Assembly (NCBI GenBank): GCA_025548565.1
Contig: JAJLPB010000020.1
Location: 1-64,000, forward strand
Origin: Rugamonas sp. A1-17
GTDB taxonomy: Bacteria > Pseudomonadota > Gammaproteobacteria > Burkholderiales > Burkholderiaceae_D
Length of the DNA stretch: 64,000 nt
Reading direction: 5' to 3'
Under the pieces are notes generated by a model that ran no database searches, was not told the DNA's origin, and saw only the letters and a program-made list of their open reading frames with translations. The translations under genes were made by a program, and so were the position numbers. Below, in pieces: positions 17,540 through 26,391 of the stretch. Numbering within the stretch: position 1 is the stretch's first letter; each line of letters begins with the position of its first letter.

Positions 17540-17576
17540 TCCCACGCCTTCAACTTTTCACCGAATAAAGCATCCC

Positions 17577-18722
17577 ATGAAAAAATTTATCGCGGCACTG
17601 GCCACCAGTGTGATGTTGATGTCCGCCGCCGTCGCGCAAACCCTGCCGCCGCCGACCATCGCCGCCAAGTCCTGGCTGTTGCTGGACGCCACCAGCGGCC
17701 AGATCATCGCCTCGCAGGATCCGAACGCCCGCATCGAGCCGGCCTCGCTGACCAAGATCATGACGGCCTACGTCACCTTCGGCGCGCTGCGCGACAAGAA
17801 AATTGACCTGAAACAGATGGTCAACGTCTCCACCAAGGCGTGGAAGGTCGATTCGAGCAGCTCCAAGATGTTCATCGACCCGGCCACGCCGGTCAGCATC
17901 AACGACCTGCTGTACGGCCTGATGGTCCAGTCGGGCAACGACGCGGCCGTGGCGCTGGCCGAGGCGGTCGCAGGCGACGAGTCCGCCTTTGTGGTGATGA
18001 TGAACAAGGAAGCCCAGCGCATGGGCCTGACCAACACCCACTTCGCCAACCCGCACGGCCTGCCGAGCCCGGAGAACTATTCGACCGCGCAGGACCTGTC
18101 GGTGCTGGCCAAGCGCGTGATCCTGGACTACCCGGAGTTCTACAAGATCGACTCGGTCAAGAGCTTCACGTACAACAAGATCACCCAGCCGAACCGTAAC
18201 CGCCTGCTGTGGCTGGATCCGACCGTGGACGGCATGAAGACCGGCCACACCGAGGCGGCCGGTTACTGCATGATCGCGTCGGCGCACCGTCCGAACGGCG
18301 CCGGCGAGCGCCGCCTGGTGTCGGTGGTGCTGGGCACCACGTCCGACCAGTCGCGCACGCAGGAAAGCCAGAAGCTGCTGAACTGGGGCTTCCAGAACTT
18401 CGACACGGTCAAGCTGTACTCCAAGGGCCAGGCCATCGCCACGCCGGAGATCTGGAAGGGTTCGAAGAGCGCGGTCAAGATCGGCTTCGCCAACGATGTG
18501 CTGGTGACGGTGCCGAAGGGTGTTGCCGCCAAGATGAAGCCTCTGTTGGAGCGCAAGGATCCGCTGGTCGCGCCGCTGGCCGAGAACAGCCGCGTCGGTT
18601 CGCTGAAGATGATGGTGGACGGCAAGCCGCTGCTGGAGCTGCCGGTGGTGGCGCTGGAGACCGTCGATCAAGCGTCGATCTTCGGCCGCGCCTGGGATTC
18701 GATCCGCCTCTGGCTGAAATAG
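17577..18722 (+). CDS. dacC: D-alanyl-D-alanine carboxypeptidase (PBP5/6 family)
   Basis: A 381-residue exported protein with signal peptide ending near AVAQ. The three penicillin-binding motifs are all present: S57-L-T-K60, S119-G-N121 and K221-T-G. A C-terminal beta domain (from about 275) and a terminal amphipathic helix (FGRAWDSIRLWLK) for membrane attachment follow, as in PBP5/6. It trims the terminal D-Ala from peptidoglycan pentapeptides in the periplasm. The symbol dacC or dacA is used for this gene in related genomes; the exact paralogue is not fixed by sequence reading. A REP-like hairpin lies just after its stop. Confidence 0.95.
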   Translation: MKKFIAALATSVMLMSAAVAQTLPPPTIAAKSWLLLDATSGQIIASQDPNARIEPASLTKIMTAYVTFGALRDKKIDLKQMVNVSTKAWKVDSSSSKMFIDPATPVSINDLLYGLMVQSGNDAAVALAEAVAGDESAFVVMMNKEAQRMGLTNTHFANPHGLPSPENYSTAQDLSVLAKRVILDYPEFYKIDSVKSFTYNKITQPNRNRLLWLDPTVDGMKTGHTEAAGYCMIASAHRPNGAGERRLVSVVLGTTSDQSRTQESQKLLNWGFQNFDTVKLYSKGQAIATPEIWKGSKSAVKIGFANDVLVTVPKGVAAKMKPLLERKDPLVAPLAENSRVGSLKMMVDGKPLLELPVVALETVDQASIFGRAWDSIRLWLK

Positions 18723-18730
18723 CCAAACAC

Positions 18731-18756
18731 GTCATTCCCACGAAAGTGGGAATGAC
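18731..18756. repeat. REP-like hairpin between convergent genes
   Basis: Perfect inverted repeat: GTCATTCCCAC (18731-18741), loop GAAA, GTGGGAATGAC (18746-18756). It fills the gap between the dacC stop and the stop of the convergent HDOD gene at 18757. The arm shares its GTCATTCCC core with the dnaN-gyrB REPIN at 40959. It may end transcription from both sides. Confidence 0.8.
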
Positions 18757-20091
18757 TTATTCATCGTCGGCGTGGGTGTGCTGCAGCGATTCCTGCGCCC
18801 ACTTGAAGGCCGCCTGGCCTGCCGTGGCCAGCCCCTCCACATCCAGCTCCAGCTTCTCGGCGATCTCCAGCGCCCGCTGGACCTTGTCGCGTTCGAGCAG
18901 CATCACCATCATCAGGTAGGGCCCGTAGACGCCGCCGCTATTTAACAGCACGTCGCGGATGTCGTCCGACAGGTGCATCTTGTCGACCAGGTTGGCCATC
19001 GGCACACCGAGCAGCACGTCGAACAGCGACAGCAATCCCACCAGGAACAATTCATCGCGCTTGGGCTGTGGCAGCTTGCTGCAGGTTTCCATGAAGCGCG
19101 CGCGGGTCAGCGCCACTTCCAGCAGCGATTCGTCGCGCGCCTGGTTGGCGCCGCCGCCCAGCCGGAACATCGACACCGTCAAGCCCCGGTACAGCTGGTT
19201 GCGTCCCAATACCATGAAGGCTTGCTGCAGGCTGGTCACCTTGGTGGTCTGGCCGTTGCTCGGGGCGTTCGCCCATTGCAGCACCTGGTAGGTCATGCCG
19301 GGATCGCGCTTGGCCACCTCGATCATGGCCGGCAGCTCGGCGTCGCTGCGCAGCAGGTTGAGCAACTCGATCGAGGTCATGCGGCTCTGGTCGATCTTGG
19401 CGTCCGGGTCCACCTTGTCGCTGGTGGTCAGGAAGTGCCCCATGAAGTAGTTGCAGCCCCACGACAGGCACATGCGCTGCTCGTCCCAGGTCTCGACGCC
19501 GTCCACCGCCAGCTTCATGTCGGGATAGCGCATGCGCAGCTGCTTGATCAGGGACTGGAAATCGGCCAGCGTGTGCTCGCCCAGCGACAGCATGGCGACG
19601 TCGCACAGCGCCAGCAGCGGCGCGTCGGCCGGGTCCAGGCTGATGCCGTGCAGCGCCAGCTTGCAGCCGGTCTGGCGCAGCGCGGTCATGCGGCCGGCGA
19701 TCTGGTCCACCGGCAGGCCGGCGGCTTGCTGGCGGTCCAGCATGAACACGGTGTGCGGCGCCACCAGCGGCAGGTGGCGGTTGAACACCACCGCGTCCAG
19801 GCTCAGCTGCACCAGCGCGATGCGGTTCTGCGCGAACTGCGGCAGGCGCGCGGCCACCAGCGTCTCGATCTGCACCGGCTCGGGCAGCGGCGCGCGGTTG
19901 CCGCCGAAGGGGACGGAAAAGCGGTAGCCGCACAAGCGGTGGCGCTCGTCGACGATTTCCGCGCGCACCACGATGGCCTCTGGGTCGCCCTCGTGCGCCG
20001 GCGCGGCCACGGGCGCGGCCGCCTTGGCGGACGCGGCGGCCGGCTCCGGAGCGGCCTCCGGCTTGGATTTCAGAAACGATAAGAAGCCCAC
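18757..20091 (-). CDS. EAL-like/HDOD signalling protein (YuxH type)
   Basis: About 444 residues. A low-complexity Ala/Pro/Glu-rich N-terminus is followed by a degenerate EAL-like domain (YRFSV...IETLVAARLPQ...MRYPDMKLAVDGVETW) and a C-terminal HDOD domain (MTSIELLNLLRSDAELPAMIEVAKRDPGMTY is the start of it, with the conserved RDP and VTSLQQAFMVLGR-type helix). EAL catalytic residues are not preserved, so it probably binds rather than cuts c-di-GMP. I prefer the GTG start at 20091, since GGAGG lies 8 bases before it; the ATG at 20106 is the alternative. HDOD proteins of this kind tune motility and signalling. Confidence 0.82.
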   Translation of the reverse strand: MGFLSFLKSKPEAAPEPAAASAKAAAPVAAPAHEGDPEAIVVRAEIVDERHRLCGYRFSVPFGGNRAPLPEPVQIETLVAARLPQFAQNRIALVQLSLDAVVFNRHLPLVAPHTVFMLDRQQAAGLPVDQIAGRMTALRQTGCKLALHGISLDPADAPLLALCDVAMLSLGEHTLADFQSLIKQLRMRYPDMKLAVDGVETWDEQRMCLSWGCNYFMGHFLTTSDKVDPDAKIDQSRMTSIELLNLLRSDAELPAMIEVAKRDPGMTYQVLQWANAPSNGQTTKVTSLQQAFMVLGRNQLYRGLTVSMFRLGGGANQARDESLLEVALTRARFMETCSKLPQPKRDELFLVGLLSLFDVLLGVPMANLVDKMHLSDDIRDVLLNSGGVYGPYLMMVMLLERDKVQRALEIAEKLELDVEGLATAGQAAFKWAQESLQHTHADDE

Positions 20092-20220
20092 TTGCTCACC
20101 CTCCATCACCGTCTGTCTGTGCCGATCATACAACGAAAATCCAGGCTAAAAACGCTTGCCACAGAAAAATTCATTTCCGGTCGAACACAAGGCGGCATGC
20201 CTATCCTGCAAGCTTGTCGC

Positions 20221-20226
20221 TATAAT
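20221..20226 (+). promoter_or_regulatory. -10 element upstream of the aldo/keto reductase gene
   Basis: Perfect TATAAT 33 bases before the ATG at 20259; no convincing -35 box is seen. Confidence 0.35.
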
Positions 20227-20258
20227 CCTCGCCATCCTCCCCCACTGAAAGCGCGCCC

Positions 20259-21185
20259 ATGAGCCACACTCCGCCGACCGACCTGAGCTGTCCCGCCGTC
20301 GCCACCAGCCGGGGCGGGCCAGTCCTGTCGCGCATCGTGGCCGGCATGTGGCGCATGAACGAATGGCACATGACGCCGCAGCAGCGCGTGAGCTTCATCG
20401 AGCAATGCCTGGCCATGGGCGTGAGCAGCTTCGACCACGCCGACATCTACGGCGGCTACGGCGTCGAGGCGCTGTTCGGCGAGGCGCTGGCGCTGCAGCC
20501 GTCGCTGCGCGCGCGCATGCAACTGGTGAGCAAGTGCGGCATCAAGCTGGTGACCCCGGCGCGGCCGGCGCACACCATCCAGCACTATGACACCAGCGCC
20601 AGCCACATCATCGCCTCGGCCGAGCACTCGCTGCGCCAGCTGCGCACCGGCCACCTGGACCTGCTGCTGATCCACCGCCCCGATCCGCTGATGGATTTCG
20701 ACGAGATCGCCGGCGCCTTCGAGCGCCTGCGCGCGGACGGCAAGGTCAGGCATTTCGGCGTGTCCAATTTCAGCCGCCACCAGTTCGAGTGCCTGCACCG
20801 CCGCATTCCGCTGGCGACCAACCAGGTGGAGTTCTCGCCGCTGCACGTGGCGCCGATGTTCGACGAGACCTTCGACGGCCTGCAGGACCTGGGCGTGGCA
20901 CCGATGATCTGGTCGGCGCTGGCGGGCGGGCGCCTGTTCAGCCGCGACGACGCCGATGGCGCCCGCGTGCGCGCGGCGATCCAGCAGGTGGCCGACGCGC
21001 TGGGGCGCCCGTTCGGCAGCGTGGTGTATGCGTGGATTATGCAGTTGCCGGGCAGGCCGCTGCCGTTGACCGGCTCGGGCCGCATCGAGGCGGTGGCCGA
21101 GGCGGTGCAGGCCACCCAGTTCAGCCTGAGCCGCGAGCAGTGGTTCGCCATCCTGCGCGCCGCGCGCGGCCACGAGGTGGCGTAG
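20259..21185 (+). CDS. Aldo/keto reductase (YdhF-like)
   Basis: A 308-residue cytosolic oxidoreductase with the AKR catalytic tetrad: Asp and Tyr in DHADIYGGYG, Lys in VSKCGI and His in LIHRPDPLMD. The nucleotide-binding end has the VYAWIMQLPGRPLPLTGSGRIEAV loop typical of the E. coli YdhF group (conserved core PLPLTGSGR). It should reduce carbonyl compounds with NADPH; the natural substrate is unknown. It runs convergent with the pssA-like gene, with 3 bases between the stops. Confidence 0.92.
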   Translation: MSHTPPTDLSCPAVATSRGGPVLSRIVAGMWRMNEWHMTPQQRVSFIEQCLAMGVSSFDHADIYGGYGVEALFGEALALQPSLRARMQLVSKCGIKLVTPARPAHTIQHYDTSASHIIASAEHSLRQLRTGHLDLLLIHRPDPLMDFDEIAGAFERLRADGKVRHFGVSNFSRHQFECLHRRIPLATNQVEFSPLHVAPMFDETFDGLQDLGVAPMIWSALAGGRLFSRDDADGARVRAAIQQVADALGRPFGSVVYAWIMQLPGRPLPLTGSGRIEAVAEAVQATQFSLSREQWFAILRAARGHEVA

Positions 21186-21188
21186 CCG

Positions 21189-21983
21189 TCAGTCCGGGTA
21201 GACCAGCGGCGGCGCGATGCCGCGCCAGCCGCGCCGCCACGCCAGGTTCAGCGCCAGCGTGGCGGCGATGTAGACCGCGAAGAACAGCGCGAAATACAAG
21301 CTGCGCAGCCAGGCCAGCAGGCCCAGGTTCACCAGCAGCACGACCAGCGCGGCCATGCTTTTCTTTTGCTTGGAACTGGGGAAGCGCACGGTCGACACCA
21401 TCAGCCCGCCCACCGCGAACAACAACGCCACCACCAGGCCGCCGTGCAGCGCGCTGGCCGCCGGGTCCGGCCAGGCCACCACCACCGAGGCCACGCAGGC
21501 CGCGCCCGCCGTGATCGGCATGCCGACGAAATAACGCGGGTCGGTGCGGCCCACGCTGACGTTGAAGCGCGCCAGCCGCAGCGCGCCGCAGGCCACGAAG
21601 AAGAAGCTGGCCATGCCGCCCAGCCGCAGCAGCGCCGGCTCGTGCGCGCCCAGCTGCACGAAGCCGTAGCAGTACAGCAGCAGGCCCGGCGCGCAGCCGA
21701 AGTTCATCACGTCGGCGATGGAGTCGAGCTGCATGCCGAACTCGGACGAGGTGTTGGTGGCGCGCGCCACCATGCCGTCGAGCGCGTCGAACACGCCGGC
21801 CAGCACCAGCAGCACGGCGGCCAGGCGGTAGTCGTGGGCGGAGCCGACCATGGCGTTGTCGACCGAGATGACGATGCTGCCGAAACCGCAGGCGATCGAC
21901 ATCAGCGTGACCATGCTGGGCAGGGCGAACTTGGCGCGCTGCACGCGCGCGTGGTGTAATGGCTTCAAATTGGGGGCAATCAA
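21189..21983 (-). CDS. pssA: CDP-diacylglycerol--serine O-phosphatidyltransferase
   Basis: A 264-residue integral membrane enzyme. The CDP-alcohol phosphatidyltransferase motif is complete: D66-x2-D69-G70-x2-A73-R74-x8-G83-x3-D87-x3-D91. The N-terminal LPSMVTLMSIACGFGSIV and the later GALRLARFNV segment fit the PssA type-II subfamily and not PgsA. It makes phosphatidylserine, precursor of phosphatidylethanolamine. The length agrees with the family. The gene stands alone; I see no psd or other lipid gene beside it. Confidence 0.92.
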   Translation of the reverse strand: MIAPNLKPLHHARVQRAKFALPSMVTLMSIACGFGSIVISVDNAMVGSAHDYRLAAVLLVLAGVFDALDGMVARATNTSSEFGMQLDSIADVMNFGCAPGLLLYCYGFVQLGAHEPALLRLGGMASFFFVACGALRLARFNVSVGRTDPRYFVGMPITAGAACVASVVVAWPDPAASALHGGLVVALLFAVGGLMVSTVRFPSSKQKKSMAALVVLLVNLGLLAWLRSLYFALFFAVYIAATLALNLAWRRGWRGIAPPLVYPD

Positions 21984-22139
21984 AAAAGTACCGCGTGCTT
22001 GAATGCGGCCGGCAAAACGGCAAGCTTACCATTTTAACCGCAGGTCCTCCTTGCTCATACCGGATGCTGCCGAACTGAAATCTGACATAGAATTGGACCA
22101 GCCAGCCACAGGCCGGCGGCCCACCGTACAGGAGTTTTC

Positions 22140-23099
22140 ATGGCTATACACCAACGACGCAGCGCCCTCATCCTTCCAGCCCTGCTGCTCGCCATGCTGC
22201 TGTCCGCCTGCGGCGGTGGTGGCGGCGGCAGTACCGGCACCGGCGCCAGCGTCGCGCCACCCGACCTGACCCAGGCGCCGGGCGCGCCCGCCTTCACCGG
22301 CAACACCGCGCTGGACGGCTACAACTGGATCAACTACCGGCGCGCCCAGCTCGGCCTGTCCACGCTGGCGCGCAACGCCCGCATCGACGCCGCGGCCCAG
22401 GGCCATTCCGACTACCAGCGCCTGAACAACACCGTCACCCACGAACAGACGCCCGGCCTGCCCGGCTTCACCGGCGCCACGCTGCTCGACCGCCTGACCA
22501 ACGCCGGCTACCAGGCCACCAAGCCGTACGCCATCGGCGAGGTCATCTCCGCCACCAGCAATCCGTCCGGCTTCTACCAGGCCGAGGAACTGATCACCGC
22601 GATCTACCACCGCTTCGTGATGTTCGAGCCGGTGTTCAAGGAGGTCGGCACGGGCGCGGCGACCACCAGCGCCAACTACACCTACTTCACCGCCGACCTG
22701 ACCGCCGTGGCCGGCTACGGCGCCGGCCTGGGCGTGGGCCGCGTGGTCAACTACCCGGGCGCCAACCAGACCGCCGTGCCGACCAACTTCTTCAGCGACA
22801 GCGAATCGCCGGATCCGGTGCCCAACCAGAACGAGGTGGGCTATCCGATCAGCGTGCACTCGGACACCATCCGCGACGGCGTCGGCATCGTCGTGCAGAG
22901 CTTCACGGTGGCGCCGCGCGGCGGCGCCGCGCTCAGCGTGCGCCTGCTCAGCCACGCCACCGACAGCAACACCGGCGAGACGGTGGCCGCCATCATCCCG
23001 CTGGCGCCGCTCAAGAGCGCCACCGTCTACGACGTCAGCTTCAGCGGCCTGGTGGCCGGCGTGCCGGTCACGCGCAGCTGGTCCTTCACCACGCGATGA
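22140..23099 (+). CDS. CAP/SCP-domain lipoprotein
   Basis: A 319-residue lipoprotein, lipobox LLSAC with Cys24 followed by a Gly-rich tether. Residues 55-190 show a CAP/SCP-like domain (NYRRAQLGLSTLARNARIDAAAQGHSDYQ, then THEQTPGLPGFTG; the first motif spans two conserved helices). A second beta-rich domain follows (225-319, SVHSDTIRD to RSWSFTTR) resembling a small Ig-like fold. CAP proteins are secreted and have varied roles, so no function is given. AGGAG precedes the ATG by 5 bases. Its TGA overlaps the Hpt gene's ATG. Confidence 0.87.
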   Translation: MAIHQRRSALILPALLLAMLLSACGGGGGGSTGTGASVAPPDLTQAPGAPAFTGNTALDGYNWINYRRAQLGLSTLARNARIDAAAQGHSDYQRLNNTVTHEQTPGLPGFTGATLLDRLTNAGYQATKPYAIGEVISATSNPSGFYQAEELITAIYHRFVMFEPVFKEVGTGAATTSANYTYFTADLTAVAGYGAGLGVGRVVNYPGANQTAVPTNFFSDSESPDPVPNQNEVGYPISVHSDTIRDGVGIVVQSFTVAPRGGAALSVRLLSHATDSNTGETVAAIIPLAPLKSATVYDVSFSGLVAGVPVTRSWSFTTR

Positions 23100-23665
23100 A
23101 CCCGGCCGACGACGAGGTGCTGCACGTGGCCGCCGGCCTGCACCGGCTGATGGGCGATTACACGCTGTACCTGAACATCCTGCGCAGCTTCCGCCAGCGC
23201 TACCGTGGCGCGGCGGCCGAGGCCGGCGCGGCGCTGGCCGCCGGCGACCGCGACCGCGCGCTGACCATCGTCCACACGCTCAAGGGCGCGGCCGGCATGA
23301 TCGGCGCGCAACAGGTGGTGCGGCTGGCGGCCGCGCTGGAGGCGTCCGGCGGCGCCGCGCCGCTGGCGCCGCTGGCGCAGGCGATGGAGCGTTTACTGGA
23401 GGAGACCGGCGCGCTGCTGGCGGCCGAGGCGCCGCGCGAGGTGCCGCCCGCGCCCGCGCGGCCGGTGCCCGGCTCGCGCGCGCTGGTGCGGCAGCTGGCG
23501 CGCCTGCTCGACGAGGGCGATGGCGCGGCGATCGATGTGCTGGAGCAGTCGGCCGCGGCGCTGGCGGCCGGGCTGGGCGTGGGGGTGTTCGAACAGGTGA
23601 CGGCGGCGGCCCACCAGTTCGATTTCGAGACGGCGCTGGCGCGCCTGCGGGATGGCGCGCCCTGA
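23096..23665 (+). CDS. Hpt-domain phosphotransfer protein
   Basis: A 189-residue soluble protein. Residues 1-100 form an Hpt four-helix bundle with the phospho-accepting H60 in VHTLKGAAGMIGA. The second half is Ala-rich and helical and looks like a second, degenerate Hpt-like repeat without a histidine motif. It would relay phosphate between receivers of a hybrid kinase pathway; no such kinase is adjacent. Translation is coupled to the CAP lipoprotein (ATGA), an unexplained pairing of an outer lipoprotein and a cytosolic relay protein. Confidence 0.85.
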   Translation: MNPADDEVLHVAAGLHRLMGDYTLYLNILRSFRQRYRGAAAEAGAALAAGDRDRALTIVHTLKGAAGMIGAQQVVRLAAALEASGGAAPLAPLAQAMERLLEETGALLAAEAPREVPPAPARPVPGSRALVRQLARLLDEGDGAAIDVLEQSAAALAAGLGVGVFEQVTAAAHQFDFETALARLRDGAP

Positions 23666-23667
23666 CG

Positions 23668-23874
23668 TCAGCGGGTGTATTCCTTTTCCTCGTCGAAGGC
23701 GTCGGCGCACTCCTTGTCGCAGAAGCGGCGCACATTGTCCAACGGTTTGTCGCAGTACCAGCAGGCGCCCTTGGGAGGCAGGCTGTGGCGGGTGCGGGCG
23801 GCGGTGGCGGCCGCCGTGACGGGCGGCGCCGCGCCGGCGCCGTCGTCCGGTACGCTCTCTTGTGTCGGTTCCAC
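23668..23874 (-). CDS. Small zinc-ribbon protein
   Basis: A 68-residue protein. The C-terminal half has CWYCDKPLDN and RFCDKECADAF, a CxxC...CxxxC zinc ribbon like those in DUF2116-type small proteins. The start is GTG at 23874: AAGGAGG lies 5 bases upstream, while the longer frame to 23907 has no ribosome site. The N-terminal half is Ala/Thr-rich linker. Its stop is 3 bases from the stop of the convergent Hpt gene. Function unknown. Confidence 0.75.
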   Translation of the reverse strand: MEPTQESVPDDGAGAAPPVTAAATAARTRHSLPPKGACWYCDKPLDNVRRFCDKECADAFDEEKEYTR

Positions 23875-24207
23875 GATCGCCTCCTTTCCAGGCAAAGCAC
23901 AGGTCAACGTTGCAAGATTACTTCAGCGGAATATCCCACGCATGAGAATTCTCAACCAATCCATGATAGCAGGTTCGGCGTGGCCGCCTGATGCGCCAAA
24001 CCGCCAAAAAACGACGCCGCGTGGCCGTGTTGCATGCGCCCCGAATGAGGAAATATTTTTTAATTGAAAAGACGCCGATGATAGTGAGTCCAACAGGCAA
24101 CATCGAACCGCGATTCGGCACGGCCGGCGTTGGCACCGGCGGCCAGAGTCCTTACAATCGTCCCATCCCTCCGCCGATCCGACGCCGCCGATAAACCGCC
24201 CGCCGCC
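23875..24207. other. 333-bp intergenic region with a kinase-operon promoter
   Basis: No coding frame supported. It holds the promoter listed at 24130-24158 and an AT-richer stretch near 24045-24070. I see no repeat or RNA structure that stands out. Confidence 0.5.
24130..24158 (+). promoter_or_regulatory. Sigma-70-like promoter of the kinase/regulator operon
   Basis: TTGGCA (24130-24135) and TACAAT (24153-24158) are 17 bases apart. Transcription would start near 24165, leaving a leader of about 43 bases before the ATG at 24208. Confidence 0.55.
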
Positions 24208-26391
24208 ATGACACCCGCGCCCGTCCCGCCCCGGCCCCACGCTCCCGGCGTGCGCGCCAGCCTGGCGCTGCTGGTGCTCGCCTGCGTGCTGCCGGTGGCG
24301 CTCGTGGCCGTCGTCGTGATCGTCAACTTCTACCACCGCGAACGCGCCCAGCTGATCGACAGCACGGTGGCGCGCGCCCATGCCATCATCGCCGCCACCG
24401 ACCGCGACATCGCGGCCACCCAGCTGGCCCTGCAGATCCTGAGCGGCTCCACGCTGCTGCGCGACGGCGACCTGGCCGGCTTCCACCAGCGCGCCGCCGG
24501 CCTGGTCGGACAGCTCGGCGCCGACAGCATCGTGCTGCTCGACACCGACGGCACGCTGCTGCTGTCGACCCGCAGCCCCTACGGCGCGCCGCTGGCGCGG
24601 CTGGGGCGGGCGCCGCTGCTGCAGCGCATCCTGGCCAGCGGCCGGCCGGGCGTGTCCGACATGTTCACCGGCCCGCTCAACGGCAAGCCCATCTTCAGCG
24701 TCGGCGTGCCGGTGCGGCGCGACGGCGTCATCGTCATGACGCTCAACGCCATCTACACGCCGGAGCGCCTGCTGCACGTGCTGAGCGAGCAAAAGCTGCC
24801 GGCCCACTGGCGCGTCAGCGTGCTCGACACCGGAGGCCGGGTGGTCACCCGCAGCCACGAGCTGGCCACGTATGCCGGCCGGCAGGTCGGCCCCGCGCTG
24901 CGCCGCCAGCTGGGCACCGCCAGCGAGGCCGGCATGGACACCCGCACGCTGGAAGGCCAGGATGTGTACGTGGTCTACAGCCGCTCGCCGCGCACCGGCT
25001 GGAGCGCCGTGCTGGGCATCCCGCGCGCCGAGCTGACCGCCCGGCTGGCCGGCACGCTGGCCTGGCTGGTGTCGGCCGCCGCCGCCGCGCTGGCGGCCGG
25101 CCTGGGCCTGGCGTGGCTGCTGGGCGGACGCATCGCCCGCTCGGTGCAGGCGCTGGTGGCGCCGGCGCGCGCGGTCGGCGCCGGCGGCATCCCGGCCATC
25201 CCGCCGCTGCACTTCCGCGAGGCCAACGAGCTGGGCAACGCGCTGCGCGAGGCCGCGCTCGGCATGCAGCGGGCCCGCGCCGGCATGCGCGAAAGCGAGC
25301 AACAACTGGCGCTGGCGGCCAACGCCGCCCACCTCGGCATCTGGACCCGCGAGCTGCGCGGCGACGCCCTCTGGGCCTCGGACCAGTGGCGCGCGCTGTT
25401 CGGCTTCGACAGCAGCCAGCCGCTGACGCTGGACGCGCTGCTGGCCAGGGTGCATCCGGACGACCGCGCCGCCGTGCAGCGCACGCTGCAGGGCACGCTG
25501 CACGGCGCGCCGCGCTACGACATGGAATACCGGCTGCTGCCGCCGGCCGGCGGCGCGCCGCGCTGGATCGGTTCGCACGGCAGCGTCGAGTTCGACGAGC
25601 AGGGCCGGCCGCTGCGCGTGCGCGGCGTCTCGCTCGACATCACGGCGCACAAGCAGGCCGAGCTCGACCTGCTGCAAAAGCAGAAGGAGGTCACCCACCT
25701 GGCGCGGGTGGCCATGCTGGGCGAGCTGTCGGGCGCGCTGGCGCACGAGCTCAACCAGCCGCTCACGGCCATCCTCAGCAACGCCCAGGCGGCCCGGCGC
25801 TTCCTGGCCCAGCCGGAACCCGACCTGGCCGAGGTGGCCGAGATCCTGATCGACATCGTGGCCGAGGACAAGCGCGCCGGCGACATCATCCAGCGCCTGC
25901 GCCGGCTGTTCGGCAAGCAGGACATGCCGCGCCAGCGGCTCGACGCGCGCGAGCTGGCGGACGGCGTGATCCGCCTCATGCGCAACGACCTGATCCAGCA
26001 CGGCCTGTCGGTGCGCGCCGAGCCGGGCGACGAGCCGCTGGCCATCCAGGCCGACCCGGTGCAGCTGCAGCAGGTGCTGATCAACCTGCTGATGAACGCC
26101 TGCGACGCCCAGGCCGCGCCGCCGGCCTCGGACGGCGTGATCGTGCTGCGCTGCGCGCGCGACGGCGACGCCGCGCTGTTCAGCGTGATCGACCATGGCG
26201 CCGGCATCGCCCCCGAGCTGCTGCCGCGCATCTTCGACCCCTTCACCACCACCAAGGCGCGCGGCATGGGGCTGGGGCTGTCGATCTGCCGCAGCATCGC
26301 CGCCGCCCACCACGGCACGCTGTGGGCGCACAACAACCCGGACGGCGGCGCCAGCTTCCACCTGCGCCTGCCGCTGGCGGACGCGCCATGA
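24208..26391 (+). CDS. FixL-like membrane sensor histidine kinase
   Basis: A 727-residue kinase. Residues 17-41 and about 285-305 are membrane helices that bracket a periplasmic sensing domain (dCACHE-like, with TLLLSTRSPYGAPL and MDTRTLEGQDVYVVYSRS; both are strands of that fold). A PAS domain (about 370-475, ending VRGVSLDITAHKQ) precedes the HisKA region with phospho-acceptor H513 in LAHELNQPL and a complete ATPase domain (NLLMNACDAQ, DHGAGI, MGLGLSICRSI). HELNQP is the DctB/FixL-type box. ATG 24208 is chosen to follow the promoter at 24130. The gene overlaps the response regulator by ATGA. Confidence 0.9.
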   Translation: MTPAPVPPRPHAPGVRASLALLVLACVLPVALVAVVVIVNFYHRERAQLIDSTVARAHAIIAATDRDIAATQLALQILSGSTLLRDGDLAGFHQRAAGLVGQLGADSIVLLDTDGTLLLSTRSPYGAPLARLGRAPLLQRILASGRPGVSDMFTGPLNGKPIFSVGVPVRRDGVIVMTLNAIYTPERLLHVLSEQKLPAHWRVSVLDTGGRVVTRSHELATYAGRQVGPALRRQLGTASEAGMDTRTLEGQDVYVVYSRSPRTGWSAVLGIPRAELTARLAGTLAWLVSAAAAALAAGLGLAWLLGGRIARSVQALVAPARAVGAGGIPAIPPLHFREANELGNALREAALGMQRARAGMRESEQQLALAANAAHLGIWTRELRGDALWASDQWRALFGFDSSQPLTLDALLARVHPDDRAAVQRTLQGTLHGAPRYDMEYRLLPPAGGAPRWIGSHGSVEFDEQGRPLRVRGVSLDITAHKQAELDLLQKQKEVTHLARVAMLGELSGALAHELNQPLTAILSNAQAARRFLAQPEPDLAEVAEILIDIVAEDKRAGDIIQRLRRLFGKQDMPRQRLDARELADGVIRLMRNDLIQHGLSVRAEPGDEPLAIQADPVQLQQVLINLLMNACDAQAAPPASDGVIVLRCARDGDAALFSVIDHGAGIAPELLPRIFDPFTTTKARGMGLGLSICRSIAAAHHGTLWAHNNPDGGASFHLRLPLADAP

